Below, in pieces: positions 1 to 10,883 of a DNA stretch of 64,000 nt; within the stretch, counting starts at the first letter, position 1; each line of letters opens with the position of its first letter. A model generated the notes under the pieces. It did not search any database. It had not been told where the DNA came from and saw only the letters and a program-made list of their open reading frames with translations. The stretch is taken from the NCBI GenBank assembly GCA_010909725.1, contig JAACMV010000008.1, forward strand, positions 868,001 to 932,000, in the 5' to 3' direction. Position numbers and translations under genes: made by a program. Origin of the DNA: Picochlorum sp. 'celeri' (lineage: Eukaryota > Chlorophyta > Trebouxiophyceae).

Positions 1-888
1 GGGTGTTTGATCTATTCCACTTTGGCCACGCCAAAGCTCTTGAACAGGCGAAGAAGTTGTATCCTTACGTCCACCTGACTGTTGGAGTTTGCACGGACGA
101 AGACACGAAATTTTACAAGGGAAAGACGGTGATGAATCAGAAAGAGAGGCTTGAGTCTGTTAGACATTGCAAGTAGGTTATGTTGCTTTGAGGACAAGGG
201 TATGTAGCAATTGTGCTAAAGGTGTACTCTGTGGTGCAGATGGGTTGACGAAGTGCTCGATGATATTCCTTGGATCCCAACAATTGAATTTCTTGATAAG
301 CACAATATCGATTATGTTGCTCACGATGCTATACCCTACGTGAGTGGGGATCACGATGATGTCTATGCTGAAGTCAAAAAAGCTGGCAGGTTTGCTGAGA
401 CAAAGCGAACAGATGGTGTTTCTACGTCTGATTTGATACTTCGCATTATCAAGGATTACAACGAGTATGTTTTGAGAAATCTGAGTCGTGGATATAGTAG
501 AGAAGAGCTTGGGGTCAGTCTTCTGAAGGCACAAAGGATTAAGGCAGAAGCAACCATGAAGCAGATTGGGGAGAGCATGAAGGCCAGCAGAAGAAAAGTA
601 GCCGCAGGACTTAAAAGAAGCGTATCTGGAAATAATCTTTTTGTTGACATGGAAGGGATCTTCGAAAAAATGACTAATGGTGAAGTAGGAACTCAAATGG
701 ACAAGTTGGTGACAGGATTCATCTCTTCATTTGAGAGGGGTTACCGGCAGTTTGAGAAAGCTCTGTCCTCAAAACTTGGACTCTCGCCGAAACGGAGAAG
801 ATCCACCACGAAGAAAAGTAAATCTCCTAGTACACATGCTACCCGGAAAACCAAGAATTCAATCCAGAAGAGGACTGTTGCTGTCTGA
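1..888 (+). CDS. Choline-phosphate cytidylyltransferase (5' partial)
   Basis: Makes CDP-choline from CTP and phosphocholine, the control step of the CDP-choline route to phosphatidylcholine. The window starts inside the catalytic domain. The reading frame begins at base 3 and shows the HxGH nucleotide-binding motif (HFGHA), then DGRxxxxR-region sequence, and after the intron the signature [11 protein letters not shown] and [20 protein letters not shown] typical of choline rather than ethanolamine cytidylyltransferases. One intron lies at 173-239 (67 bp, GTAGGT...TGCAG), joining RHCK to WVDEVL. The C-terminal third has a lysine/arginine-rich amphipathic stretch likely to bind membrane and a basic tail with SP sites (LSPKRRRS). 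About 272 residues are visible; the N-terminus lies upstream of the window. Confidence 0.93.
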
Positions 889-1208
889 TTCACCTCGAAA
901 AACATTTACTTTTATTCTGCATTGTGAAACCTCATCCTTGTTGAAGCTCTATACCCCGAAATACAGGACATCACTTGCATGATTTCGAGCGGAGAGGCCC
1001 GGTCATGTCACGACTAGATGCGCATCAGCATGCTGATCGATGTTTTAATTTCATCTTCAGAGACCTCTCCATGTTGCAACGCACATGCATCCGTGTGGGT
1101 CACTGCAAAATCAACATTGTACCACGATGTGACATTATTTCCATTGTTTATGTTGATAATGAAGCACTAATGGTTTTTGGAAAGACTCTTTTCAAATTTG
1201 AGTTTGAA

Positions 1209-1667
1209 ATGCCTACAAGAGCGTTCCTTGCCCTTGGACGATGTTCAAACAGGCCTACAATGAAGAACAGAACAGATCTTATTTGCATCACAAATAGAAA
1301 TAGAGTGCAAACTCTTGCGCAAGGAAATCATCCAGAACATGCCATGGTGGAAGGAAGGTATGGTTGGGATCTCAGTGAAAAAAAGTACGATACAGAGGAC
1401 CCGCAGGTTGTAGAACTGCCACTTAGGAAGATTCGTCGCCCATTACAAGGGTCACGTTCAAATGATCAAGCAAAGGTGGATGCTTTGAAGTCGAGTATTG
1501 ACAAAATTGGGCTGCTGGAGCCCATTGATGTCCTCCTAGTAAACGGTGAGTATTACGGTTTTTCTGGCTGCCATCGCTATCAGGCGCACCAGGAGCTTGG
1601 AAAAGAGACTATTCTCTGTAGAGTACGGAAAGCAACAGAGCAGACTTTGAAGTTTCACATGATGTAA
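1209..1667 (+). CDS. SRX: Sulfiredoxin, probably plastid-targeted
   Basis: Sulfiredoxins use ATP to reduce the sulfinic acid form of 2-Cys peroxiredoxins. The C-terminal 100 residues match the family: a LPLRKIRRPL start, the PIDVLLVNGEYYGFSGCHR core with the catalytic Cys in FSGCHR (plant form of FGGCHR), and ETILCRVRKAT near the end. The frame is open further upstream, but the ATG at 1209 gives a basic, Ser/Thr-containing leader of about 45 residues that looks like a transit peptide, and total length (152 aa) fits plant sulfiredoxin. No intron. The stop lies 5 bp from the stop of the gene on the opposite strand. Confidence 0.9.
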   Translation: MPTRAFLALGRCSNRPTMKNRTDLICITNRNRVQTLAQGNHPEHAMVEGRYGWDLSEKKYDTEDPQVVELPLRKIRRPLQGSRSNDQAKVDALKSSIDKIGLLEPIDVLLVNGEYYGFSGCHRYQAHQELGKETILCRVRKATEQTLKFHMM

Positions 1668-1672
1668 ATAGC

Positions 1673-2411
1673 TCACTCTTTCTTCTTCTTGAACCAGGGG
1701 AAATTGAATTCTATTCCCCACAGTTTATCTTTCTTCTTTTCTTCTTCATCGCGAACTGCACATATTGCAATTATATCAAATAAAATTGAATTTTGAGCCT
1801 GTTGTTGAAACGGGAACGTACTTAAATTCACCACAGGGCTGGTTTGGGTATATCCTGCTCCACCAACAGAGCCTGCTCCAGTCGCATCTTCTAATCCCCC
1901 CTCGCCTTTGGGGCCTTCGGCAATAGATGAGACGCCAATTTTCCCATCTTTGATTTCATATAAGCTGATTCCAATACTATCTTTCACAATGGCCGAGCTT
2001 TTCTCCAGAAATGCTTTCATTTCTGTTGAGGTGGTATGTTGACTGAAAGCATGATCAGTCTCATATACCTCCCAGAAGTAAAATGTTCCTTCTTCATGAG
2101 GATCCTACGGTAAAAATATGATGCAATTATGGGGATTAACATAAATAAGAGGAGCTTATACCCACGGCCCGTGTATGTACCTTGAAAAACTCGAAAGCAA
2201 CAATACCAGACTTTGGGTCTTTACGACACTCTGTAGAGTAACTGTATATCGAATTACACATCTGTTCTAGTTGTTTATTTCTTCCGGGTGCTGAAGTGAG
2301 AGTTTTACTGCATGCAACTTGCTTGGGGGCTTTCCGTTTGAGCGCCGCTGACACGCGAAGACGACACTGAGCCGTCACCTGGGAGGTCCCTCTGAATCCT
2401 ATTCGACTCAT
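1673..2411 (-). CDS. ABM-domain (antibiotic-biosynthesis-monooxygenase-like) protein
   Basis: Two exons on the minus strand (2411-2181 and 2104-1673) join across a 76-bp intron (GTACAT...GTAG) to give about 220 aa. Residues 50-130 resemble the dimeric alpha/beta-barrel ABM fold: a first strand VAFEFFK, then the phrase GTFYFWEVYETDHAFSQHTTS and a helix KAFLEKSSAIV followed by SISLYEI-like strand. The basic, Ser/Ala-rich first 45 residues look like an organelle transit peptide. The tail ends in a lysine run. ABM proteins in plants and algae are mostly of unknown substrate, so the actual reaction cannot be named. Convergent with sulfiredoxin. Confidence 0.65.
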
Positions 2412-2554
2412 TTCTCAATAAAAATGCGAGTTTAGTATTTATTTCCATTTGGGTTTGTAGTGAATAGCGGTGATTCCTCGACCAACGATCCATGCTAAAA
2501 GAGGCACCATTGTCACCGACATATCACTGATACGATATCAGCTCCCGATACACA

Positions 2555-3515
2555 CTAAGATCCTAGAGGAGGAAATTCCTCCTCTTTCAGGACTGCTGAG
2601 CTTTTGTTGCCAGGTTTAACACGGTCAACCAGCGTTATATATTGATTTAAGCGGCGAAACACATGTGGGTACTTGTACACAGTGGATCCAACATGCCATC
2701 CATCCCCAACGCTGGCACCATGACGCTCATCCTCTGGCTTACTTCTTCGGATTTCTTCTTCAATTTCTTCAATTGGTAATATGCCTTTCGAACTTCGTAG
2801 TAAAATGTATACTTCCTTTGCAACATTGTCTAAATCTAAATATTCACCTGGGCAGCCATCAAACTCTGGGATCTTGTCAGGAAATTTTGGTAGTCTGCTA
2901 CCGCAGTCTATTCCCACTGCCTTGCATGCTCCTTTCGCCAAAAACACATGCTGACGCCCAGTATCAGGGACGATAAAAATGTGTTTGCGATCAGACAGGA
3001 ATTGTGTCAGTCTCCCCTTCATTGGAGTTTTCAGTGCATGCCTGCAATACTCCCCTAAAGTTGGCAGGCTCATGGGCTCGTTGGATTTCCTCTCATGTTC
3101 CAACATGAATTCTACGATGTTCCTTTCCAGCTGACCATAGTCAAAATACCCTGGGAAGGCCAAATCCTTAACCCATTCCTCTGGCCGAGCCAGCTGCACA
3201 ATGCATGTCCCATCATCCCTGGACATATACCACATGATACCTCAGAATGATCCGACATTTCGTTCAATATAGAGCAATTAATTACCTTTCCTTGATGATG
3301 AACTGATCAGGATATTTGAGGAAGATCCTTTTCAACAATCCTTTCTGTAATGGTGTCCCTCCTTCAAAGACAGGTTGAACGCTCCTGACTGCATTACCCA
3401 GCACTGACAAATACTCGGAATGAGATTTTTTCCGTAAAAGAATCTGGACTGTACACTGAACTATATCCGAATCATCTTGTGCAAAGGCGGAGCGCTCAGG
3501 GCACTTGCTTGACAT
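2555..3515 (-). CDS. Hypothetical protein with winged-helix/LOTUS-like segments
   Basis: Two exons (3515-3286 and 3218-2555) join over a 67-bp intron so that ...DQFIIKER runs into DDGTCIVQL, 297 aa in all. I do not recognise the family with certainty. Two stretches, around residues 15-90 and 120-175, each show a helix-helix then a strand pair of the type LKRIFLKYPDQFIIKE...CIVQL and LTQFLSDRKHIFIVPD..VFLA, reminiscent of OST-HTH/LOTUS or other winged-helix RNA-binding modules. A third such segment may lie near the C-terminus (YKYPHVFRRLNQYITLVD). No signal peptide or membrane segment. It lies upstream of, and on the same strand as, the ABM protein, 143 bp away. Confidence 0.6.
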
Positions 3516-3809
3516 GTGTCAAGTGCACTGCCCTGCACTCGAGAAACCTTCAAATGAACTCTTCAGCAGTTTCTCCCTTCTTATCTAATGGCGAATTTTC
3601 GTTGTTGTTGTTGAAAAGTCACATACCGGTATTATAAATCTTTAGTCTGGTTGCAGCTCTAGACTTCACTTTGAAGGGATCTCACTCTCGTGCACCCTCA
3701 GGGTCAGATGAAACTCTGGGCACAAAGGCCTTGGTTCCCATGCATACATTATCCTTTACAATTCATAATTACAATTGAATAGTTTGATCATTTGAAAGTA
3801 CGAAACACT

Positions 3810-5661
3810 ATGGATTTTACCCTGAAGCAACACCCAACCCTCGCGAAACCTGAAGGACCAGTTTTGGTGTGCATTCTGGATGGATGGGTACGTGAAGCAT
3901 ATAATATTAAATACTATATAGAAATATGGCAAGAGGTATACAATTCCCTCTCTAGGTTGGAGTCGATGCATGTACCCTTGATCGCCTTGTGCCGACCGGC
4001 GACGTGCATTCCTGCTTTCAACAAGATACTGCCATCGAAGTTGAACATGACGGATATGAATCATCGGATTATACATGCAGGGAGAGAATGTGAGTAAGGA
4101 CAAGTTCAATGGTGTGTTCAGCGCCAACACTCCATGCTCTGACGCTCTCCGTGACGTACCAGGGCGTTGGAGAACCATTCTTGCTCATGGAACTGCAGTA
4201 GGACTCCCTAGTGATGCAGATATGGGAAACTCTGAAGTTGGACACAATGCCCTTGGTGCAGGCCAAGTCATTGACCAGGGTGCCAGTCTTGTGGACAAGG
4301 CACTTGAAAGTGGGTCAATGTTTGAAGGTGAAGGATGGCAATACGTGTCAGAAAATTTACCAAATGGAACACTGCATCTTATTGGGCTTTTGTCCGATGG
4401 AGGGGTTCACAGCAGGACCGATCAGTTGTTTGGTCTCATCAGAGGAGCCGTGGAGAGAGGGACCAAGAAGATTCGGGTACATATCCTTACTGATGGAAGG
4501 GATGTAGCTGATGGATCTTCTCTCAAGTTTGTGGAGGAGCTTGAAGGAGTACTCAAAGAAGTATCCGGGCAGTGTGATGCAAAGATTGCGTCAGGAGGAG
4601 GGAGAATGTATGTGACAATGGACAGATACGAAGCTGACTGGAACATTGTCAAAAGGGGATGGGATGCCCATGTCCTGGGAGAGGCCCCGAATAAGTTCAC
4701 CGATGCTTACACTGCGGTCAAAACTCTCAGGAAAGAGGATTCAGAGAAGCCAGTGAGTGACCAGTGGCTTGAGCCATTTGTGATTGTGGATGATGCCGGT
4801 GCCCCTGTTGGTACAGTTGAGGACGGAGATGCTGTTGTAATATTCAACTTCAGAGCTGATCGTGTGATTGAACTAAGCAAAGCATTGGAATATAAGGATT
4901 TCACCGCCTTTGATCGTGTTCGTGTGCCACAGATTAAGTTTGCTGGAATGATGCAGTATGATGGAGACCTCAAGCTCCCAACAAAGTTTTTGGTGCCACC
5001 ACCTGCAATTTCTGGAGTTTCTGGGGAATTTTTGGTGAAAAATGGTCTGAGAACTTTTGTCTGCTCCGAGACACAGAAGTTTGGTCATGTCACTTTCTTC
5101 TGGAATGGAAACAGGAGTGGGTATTTTGATGAGAATCTTGAGACATATCTAGAAATCCCATCTGACACTGTTCCCTTCAATGAAAAGCCTGACATGAAGG
5201 CGAGAGAGATTGCAGCAGCAGGAAAAGAAGCTTTGCGATCCGGCAAATTTGATCAGGTCCGATTGAACTTTGCAAATCCAGACATGGTTGGCCACACAGG
5301 TGATCTGCAGGCTACAATACACTGCTGTGAACTGGTCGATCAGTGCCTCAAGGAGTTGTTGGATGTTGTGGATGAAGTAAAAGGGCGTTTTATTGTCACT
5401 TCTGATCATGGTAATGCTGATGATATGGTTCAACGAAACAAGAAAACCCTGGAACCTCTGTATGAGGATGGAAAACCAATCCCATTGACATCTCATACGC
5501 TTGCACCCGTGCCAATTTCTATCGGAGGATCGGGCCTCCCAGATGACGTCAAGTTTAAGAGTGATTTTGAGAAGGCAGGACTTGCGAATGTTGCTTCTAC
5601 CGCACTCAATTTGATGGGCTATGAAGCACCCCCTCACATGGAACCAACCCTTTTGGCCTGA
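3810..5661 (+). CDS. iPGAM: 2,3-bisphosphoglycerate-independent phosphoglycerate mutase
   Basis: Interconverts 3- and 2-phosphoglycerate in glycolysis with two Mn ions. Exon 1 (3810-3887) encodes 26 residues ending ILDGW, and exon 2 (4081-5661) resumes GENVSKDKFNGVF; the 193-bp intron is GTACGT...ATGCAG. The product is 552 aa, the size of plant iPGAM. The phosphorylated-serine/metal motif DADMGNSEVGHNALGAG is present, as are LLSDGGVHS, TDGRD and the C-terminal metal motif TSDHGNADDM. No transit peptide is evident, so a cytosolic enzyme is likely. A codon TTG at 3792 is open in frame, but ATG at 3810 matches family starts. AATAAA-like sequence follows the stop near 5681. Faces fructose bisphosphatase with 34 bp between stops. 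Confidence 0.96.
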
Positions 5662-5695
5662 TTTTGTACAATTACATGACAATAAATTTATTCTC

Positions 5696-6984
5696 TCATC
5701 TCTTTAAGAGTTCCATTATTCTTTCAACATTATTTTTGCTGCCAAGATAAATTGGACTCCTGTCATGAATACCCCCAGTAGGTGGCTTTTCCATGATTCT
5801 CTTACCCTCTCCATCAACTGCCAGTCCTCCTGCTTGTTCCATTAGCATTGCCATAGGGTAACATTCATACAGCATACGAAGCTTTCCTTTGGTGTTTTTC
5901 TTATCGGATGGGTACATAAAGATACCTCCGTAGAGCAGCGTTCTGTGTACGTCAGCAACCATGGAACCAACATACCTCAACGAGCACTTGCCAGATTGCT
6001 TCTGCTCATCAACGTATGATCTTGTCGCAACATCCCAATTTGCTGAATTTCCCTCATTAATAGAGTATATAGACCCATACTCAGGAAGCTTGACATTCTG
6101 ATGAGTTAGGACGAATTCACCAATGAAATCGTCCAAAGTGAATCCAGCCACTCCATCACCAGTTGTCAACATGAGGTATGTCATGGATCCATACATGCAA
6201 TAACCTGCTGCCACCATATCTACACCAGGTCTTGTGACATCTGATAATTGGCCATCCGATCCACTTTTGACTCTATAAATACCAAAGATCGTTCCAATGG
6301 AGACGCCGCACTCGATATTTGAAGATCCATCCAAAGGATCAAATACAACACAGTAATCACCCCTATGTTCCTGATCAATAATGATGGCATCTTCTTCCTC
6401 CTCGGTGACCAGAACAGCGCACTGACCACTCTTCCTCAGCACATTTTTGAATACATCGTTCGCAACCACATCCAGTTTTTTCTGATCCTCCCCCTGGACA
6501 TTTTCACTGCCTGCCTTGCCTAGAACATCGTTCCCAGCTACTCCAGCCTGAGAGAAAACGGAAAGCATCAATCAAAGGATCCACAAAGCTAAAAAAACTG
6601 TATAAACGTACCCTTCTGACAGCTGTCGACACAAATTTGCAACCAACGCAGATGGAATTGAGTAAAATGGTTAGGTTACCCCTGGCCTGAGGGTTTTTGT
6701 GCTGCTGATTCAAAATCCAAGCAGATAGCGTGAAAGGATCTGTCTGCACACACGCCAAACAGATATGAATAAGAAAGATAAACGCCTACGGACACTTGAT
6801 CAAATGAATCGCATCCGCCGTGCAAAAAGAACAGACTTTCGACACTGTAGGGCTTCCAGTTTCTCGAACTCTGAGATTTCCAACCCGTATACTGCAACCG
6901 CCAGCATGAAATATTAAGTAGCAAAGAGAATTTACATACCTGCGATGCTGTCTCACCAACCTTGTCTCCCTGTTGCTGTGACAT
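5696..6984 (-). CDS. FBP: Fructose-1,6-bisphosphatase, cytosolic type
   Basis: Hydrolyses fructose-1,6-bisphosphate to fructose 6-phosphate for gluconeogenesis and sucrose or storage synthesis. Three exons on the minus strand: 6984-6940 (MSQQQGDKVG...), 6743-6612 (TDPFTLSAWILNQQ...) and 6547-5696, with introns of 196 and 64 bp. The product is about 342 aa. It has the metal/phosphate motif VVFDPLDGSSNIECG, the substrate loop CMYGSMTY and the C-terminal EQAGG. The redox-regulated cysteine insertion of plastid enzymes between the EEED region and DPLDGSSN is absent and there is no transit peptide, so this is the cytosolic form. Together with the mutase it forms a convergent pair of central-carbon genes. 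Confidence 0.95.
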
Positions 6985-7280
6985 GGTACAGTAGTTCTTC
7001 TTGAAAATCTCTCTACTTGTCAACTTCTCTCTCTCAAAGGGGGATTTAATCAATCTGATCAACTTATCTTTTATTGAAAACAGGTGCATTGACTCATTCG
7101 ACCCGTGTGCTGCAATAAAACAATTTAATCCGATATTTGTTCCTACTTTAGGACAAAAAGGAATATATATTGTAATGTTCTAATTAGATGGCTTGAAGCC
7201 AATTGGCTACGATGAGATGATGGATGCAAGTTTCTTATCCAAAGGAAATCATTGGTGAGGTCTCATTGTAACTATAGATC
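6985..7280. other. Upstream region of FBP, no gene seen
   Basis: AT-rich spacer between the start of fructose bisphosphatase and the retroelement-like fragment. No convincing coding, RNA or repeat signal was found. Confidence 0.4.
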
Positions 7281-8294
7281 GTGTTAGGCACCACCACCGT
7301 CTGGTCTACGCTGGTATGGAATGCCACAGCACACCACAGAAGAACCAACAGGCCAACAAAGGTCATGGCTCTCAGGCTCCTCACCCAGCCGTCTGAGTTA
7401 CCGGGAGTCCACCCGGCTCTCATGGAATACAGCGAGGACAACGAGACCTCATTGCACTCGCTGATCAACTCAGTATTCAGGAATCCAACAGAAGAACGAC
7501 AGTGGAACTACTGCTGGCATCGCTACAAGGGAAACCTGTTGCCACTCCACAAGTATACGGTGAAAGATGGCACTCGCCTGATCACCATTAACTCGCCAGA
7601 CCCGGTCAAATGGCAGCAAGCGACCAACAATCAGATTGCTTGGATACACACTGTGAGCGAGATACGGCCCAGGTTCGGAAAGATGCTGGGAAACATTAGG
7701 AAATGGTGGAGAGCACGGGTGCCCAACCCGTGGAAGGAGATCATATGGCATATAAACTCAGGAGGGCTCCTCGTGAGTCATCTCCCAGCGGAGAGGCGCA
7801 AGGACTGTGCATGTGGACATTCGAAGGCATCAATGGACCATTATGCCCGAGAATGCCCTATTGCCAAACATGTCTACAGCCTCCTCAAACCAGAAAGCAT
7901 GCTTGCTGGAACAAACAGCCATTTCCAACTCCTCCTTCACAACATATGGAGCAACACATCTCCAAAGGATGTGGACGATGCCATATGGACAGAGATCAGT
8001 ATTATTACCATCAATGCTTTGGATGTGGGCCGTAAAACAGCCTACAGACTCCTCCACCACTCCACCACAGAACATCCACCACAGCCACAGGATATCATCA
8101 GGAAGGCCAGTTACACAGCAGAGCAGTACTTCTGGGAACTGCTGAAACAACGAAAGTCAAGCTTCCCTCCACCATCGCCAACAATGAAAGAGTTACCATT
8201 CCTGAAATGGCAACCTGCTAACAGACGTTGGGTGTTGCAGAAACCCCTGGTATGGACTCTGACTAGGAACAGAACAGCTACACTCGAACCGTGA
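7281..8294 (+). mobile_element. 5'-truncated non-LTR retrotransposon fragment (RT C-terminal zinc-knuckle region)
   Basis: An open frame of about 337 codons has no ATG at its beginning and is preceded in frame by a stop at 7275-7277. The protein resembles the region after the reverse transcriptase of LINE-type elements: tryptophan-rich WKEIIWHINSGGLLVSHLP followed by a CxC...H-x4-C knuckle (CACGHSKASMDHYAREC) and then a long helical tail. No reverse transcriptase catalytic motif (YxDD) and no endonuclease are present, and no poly-A tail was seen. Base composition is richer in C than in neighbouring genes. Best read as a 5'-truncated, probably dead insertion; a domesticated host gene is less likely. 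Confidence 0.5.
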
Positions 8295-8683
8295 ACAAGG
8301 AAGCGCTTGTCACTTCCTACATAGACCTTAGCATTAAAGAGAGACTAAAGTCAGATTTGCCCGAAGTATGATGGCCCAACTGCTCCTGTACGGTTTAGTG
8401 GTACCAACGGTAAAAATTTCACAACCTGGAGCAGTCGTCATACGGACGGTCGAGGAAATCTGTTCCATTCACTATGCTACACTGGCTCCAACAAAACACT
8501 ACAGAGAAGTATGTCCAATGGACAATGTACAGGTCAGGAGGTTTTGTATCCCTTTATAAATTTCTCAACATTTTATTTAGGGATTTCCTCCTGTGGGGCT
8601 TGTATGATTTGGAGGAAATTCGTCATATTTTTCGACTGTGTAATAATCCCCTATAAAAATAGAGACTTTGTTACAAATCTGCA
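8295..8683. other. Spacer upstream of Nup85
   Basis: About 390 bp, AT-rich towards the right end. Short open frames only, none with recognisable sequence. Presumably contains the Nup85 promoter and the end of the retroelement remnant. Confidence 0.4.
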
Positions 8684-10821
8684 ATGACGGAAGAGCCCGT
8701 GGGGCCCCAACAGGCAACCACGCTGCTTGCAGAAGTGGAATCAACAGGCAACAGACTTCATTTCCATTGGGGGCTTGGGAATGAGATATTTTGCTGCAGT
8801 ACTTTGAATAAAGATGTACAATCTACCATATCTGTTGGAATGGAGAGCGACCAGGTGTCGACATCAACGTGCATACGTTGGGGTCATCTCGGTGCGATAC
8901 ATCGTCGAATCGCGTATGACACTTGCTCAAAATACATGGAGTATGCGTCGATGAAGCAAATGGGAAGGAAAAAAGGGGGGACACGTCATAGCCTCACGGA
9001 CACTGGGGGCTCACAGGGAGCCTTGGCGTTTGCTCAGAGTGTCAGTGATATACTAGGGGCGAACACGCTGTACTCTACTGACGAATCGGATGAGACGCTT
9101 CAAATCCTAGAGGAAAAGGCATTATGGGAGCTTATTTGCTCTTTTGTATTCGACTCATTGGTCGGAGAGCAGCCGTCTGGTGCAATTCCAGACATTTCGA
9201 GTTGGTACAAGGCCAATGCCACTGCGTTACAGGGAGGTGTTGACCAGACTCCCATCTCGACTGAATTGATAGAATTCATGCAGCATGTTGATGTTCCAGA
9301 GTTAGAGGATAGATATTGGGGGACATTTCTGAGGCTTGTGTCTTTGGGTTGGATTTCTGATGCGTTAGACTTTCTTGGCTTGCACACTGCCTGGCTTCAG
9401 TGGGACTCGTCCAACTTCGAGCAGGGGTTATCTGTTGAAGGCAGTAATACACCACCTGAGATCATTGTTCTGGAAAATATCAGTTCAATTTTGCGAAGAT
9501 TTCCAACTCTGCGAGATAGAGGGGCTGCTGGCCCCAGCATGACTCGGCAATTTGATGCGCTGGGGGAGATGATGTCTTTCAGGTATGGTGGAAGGATAAT
9601 TCGTTATTTTTTTTGAATATTTGACTATCGATCCCTATATGTAGGCAAGCTTGGTTGAAGAAATGCTTGGATTTGAAAAATGACTCGGAAATGTGGAATA
9701 GATGTGATCAGACAGCTCCAGAGACCAGCAAGGCATGCCTGGAATGCCTGGAAATTGTATTGGGCGAAGAAAATGCGATGAAGAGGTCAGTAATGTCATG
9801 GTGTGAGCTTTTAATCGCAAAGCTAGCCCACAAATATCCGGATCTGGACAATTTATCAGAACTAAAACACATGCTCCAGACGTGCCTTGTCCAGATGCAC
9901 TCCATCAATGAATTGCAAGACTCAGTTGCTTCGGTGATCAGTAGCAGTTGCGACATGAATCATCAAGGTATAATAAGAGCTTGCTCCTTCAGTGTATCAG
10001 ACTGGTTCCTGGGGCATATTACAGCTGTCCTTGAAGCACATCCAAGTGGGCCAGGCCCCCTCAAACATGAGCTTTTACATGCTGGAGGTGATCAGTCAGA
10101 GTTTTACAGGCTCGACTATGCCAGTTCATTGTCTCCTAGTCCATTGACATGGGAATTGGCTGCAAAATATTTCGGCTTTTGCAAGTCTCACGGGAAGCAC
10201 GCATTTGAACAGCTGCTTGATAAACTACCTTTAACAACTGATGGAAAGCTGGCCCACAGAGCCGTAATTTTGGCTGAGACATATAACATCGAGCATCTAA
10301 AATATTCCGTATATAAGAGGCAAGGTGCTCTGTGTTGGCAGAATGGTTTGTATGGCCTTGGAGCCCAATGGTTTTCTCGCGCAGATGATATCTACAGCAT
10401 GGATGTCTCCCTTGGCGGAATAGTATTCGACGCAGGAGATGATAACCGGCTCACAAAAGGCACTTCAGAAAATCAATTGCATTCAATAGAGCAGTGTATT
10501 AGATCTCTAAGAGTTCCCGCGGACCTTGAGTATGCGTCGAACTTTGCACTCATTACGACAAAAATCTGTGCAAACAAGAAAACCAAGGGTAGTTTTGAAC
10601 TTGCGATATCCACAATTCGAAGGGTTGATAGACGACTGGGAATACAATGTGCGCAGTATTTGATGGCTAGTGTATTTGCATTGGAGCCAGGGTATTTAGA
10701 CAGAGAGGACCTGGTTCTGTTCATGGAATACATCAATGCATCTGAGGGGCAGAATGCTTCCCTCTCGCGGCGGAAATTGTTGGAGCTTGTGGCTCTATTG
10801 GATATTAGATCAATGAGCTGA
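8684..10821 (+). CDS. NUP85: Nuclear pore complex protein Nup85
   Basis: A structural component of the Y-shaped (Nup107-160) scaffold of the nuclear pore. Exon 1 (8684-9582) and exon 2 (9645-10821) join across a 62-bp intron (GTATGG...TGTAG) to read MMSFRQAWLKK, giving 691 aa, close to plant Nup85. The sequence is almost all alpha-helical. Family hallmarks are the stretch WGTFLRLVSLGWISDALDFLGLH-like in exon 1 and SPLTWELAAKYFGFCKSHGKHAFEQLL in exon 2, matching the W-x-L-A-x-x-Y-x-x-x-C segment of Nup85/Nup75 proteins. The end is convergent with the acyltransferase, with 62 bp between stops. Confidence 0.88.
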
Positions 10822-10883
10822 TTTAAATTTAAACAAAATCAAGTACGAAAGAGTCGGCATGCAAATGATAAACATCTATCGAT

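Noticed and set aside
3792..4097. Frame starting before phosphoglycerate mutase and running through its first intron
   Set aside because: It begins at TTG and continues into the 193-bp intron; family alignment requires ATG at 3810 and splicing at 3887/4081.
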